Positions 5,446 through 5,707 of a DNA stretch of 5,707 nt are shown here, piece by piece (the stretch's first letter is position 1; the number at the start of each line of letters is the position of its first letter). Made by a program: the position numbers and the translations under genes. The notes under the pieces were generated by a model that saw only the letters and a list, made by a program, of their open reading frames with translations, was not told the DNA's origin and made no database searches. The DNA lies in contig CATPAT010000114.1 of NCBI GenBank assembly GCA_955652155.1, positions 1 to 5,707 of the forward strand. The letters are read 5' to 3'. The DNA comes from an uncultured Chthoniobacterales bacterium (GTDB lineage: Bacteria; Verrucomicrobiota; Verrucomicrobiia; Chthoniobacterales; UBA10450).

Positions 5446-5707
5446 TCAGCGAATAATGCCGAGTGATCCGAGTGTCGGCGGATCAATGCCGGAAGTGATC
5501 GGCAGAAGGCGATCTCGCTGGTAACGCGCGATGGCGGCGCGGGTGAGCGGGCCCATTCTACCGTCGATGGCGTAGGTGTAGTAACCGAGCTGCTGCAACT
5601 GAGCTTGAACACTGGCAACGATCTGGTCCGGTGAAAGCCCGTCATAGCCATAAATCGGTTCGTTGTACTCAAAATTAGAGTACGGGTCGTAACCCCAGGC
5701 CGGATAC
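5446..5707 (-). CDS. Peptidoglycan-binding (PG_binding_1) domain protein, C-terminal fragment (runs off right edge)
   Basis: Reading the minus strand from the right edge, a frame open from 5706 ends at the TGA at 5448-5446 and gives 86 residues; the start lies beyond the window. Residues about 25-84 of the fragment match a PG_binding_1 fold: V-Q-A-Q-L-Q-Q-L-G-Y-Y (about 33-43), then Y-A-I-D-G-R-M-G-P-L-T-R-A-A-I-A-R-Y-Q (45-63), a pattern typical of this three-helix cell-wall-binding domain, and a final T-L-G-S-L-G-I. The preceding 24 residues are rich in Tyr, Pro and Asn, like the flexible Tyr-rich linkers of exported proteins. Any signal peptide and any catalytic domain would lie outside the window, so whether this is a hydrolase, an anchor or a small exported protein is unknown. 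It ends 24 bp before the Nudix gene on the same strand. Confidence 0.85.
   Translation of the reverse strand, partial: YPAWGYDPYSNFEYNEPIYGYDGLSPDQIVASVQAQLQQLGYYTYAIDGRMGPLTRAAIARYQRDRLLPITSGIDPPTLGSLGIIR

Noticed and set aside
5418..5672. Minus-strand frame of 84 codons at the right edge
   Set aside because: Another frame on the same strand encodes a clear peptidoglycan-binding domain that continues to the edge; the 84-codon frame is its shadow.
1..5707. CRISPR array, tRNA gene, insertion sequence or defence system
   Set aside because: I saw no regularly spaced repeats, cloverleaf-like sequence or transposase-like frame. The palindromes found are isolated, and the genes fit signalling and envelope roles.

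Overview
The window reads as chromosomal DNA from a Verrucomicrobia-type bacterium, most likely of the Chthoniobacterales/Spartobacteria kind. Planctomycetes or another PVC-group member is the main alternative. I infer this from protein style and gene pairing: an ECF sigma factor followed by a large membrane Ser/Thr kinase that carries PEGA repeats and a SUMF1 domain, beside a bacterial alpha-2-macroglobulin. No rRNA or single-copy marker is present to prove it. Coding density is very high, and no tRNA, CRISPR array, transposase or phage gene is visible.

Layout. (1) Positions 1-1598, minus strand: the first 532 residues of a large protein that I read as a bacterial alpha-2-macroglobulin family member. 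It runs off the left edge, and its frame is open throughout. (2) Positions 1599-1685: a short divergent spacer that must hold the start signals of both flanking genes. (3) Positions 1686-2306, plus strand: an ECF-type RNA polymerase sigma factor. (4) Positions 2307-2386: a GC-rich spacer with two hairpins. One is followed by five T's like a weak terminator. The whole block looks like a REP-type or miniature palindromic repeat. (5) Positions 2387-4903, plus strand: a receptor-like Ser/Thr protein kinase with an N-terminal cytoplasmic kinase domain, one transmembrane helix, about four PEGA-like repeats and a C-terminal SUMF1 domain. It has no ATG start. (6) Positions 4912-5421, minus strand: a Nudix hydrolase of the COG4119 type, tail to tail with the kinase gene and only 8 bp away. 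(7) Positions 5446-5707, minus strand: the C-terminal end of a protein with a peptidoglycan-binding domain, 24 bp upstream of the Nudix gene and probably co-transcribed with it.

Working together. The sigma factor and kinase form a plausible signalling unit. The extracytoplasmic part of the kinase would sense a signal and its cytoplasmic domain would act on the sigma factor or a partner, with no anti-sigma factor visible. The divergent macroglobulin and the peptidoglycan-binding protein point to the cell envelope, so an envelope-stress role is a reasonable but unproven inference. The items most worth a second look are the sigma/kinase pair with an altered region 2.2 motif, the missing ATG of the kinase gene next to a palindromic repeat, and the catalytic-cysteine-free SUMF1 domain.
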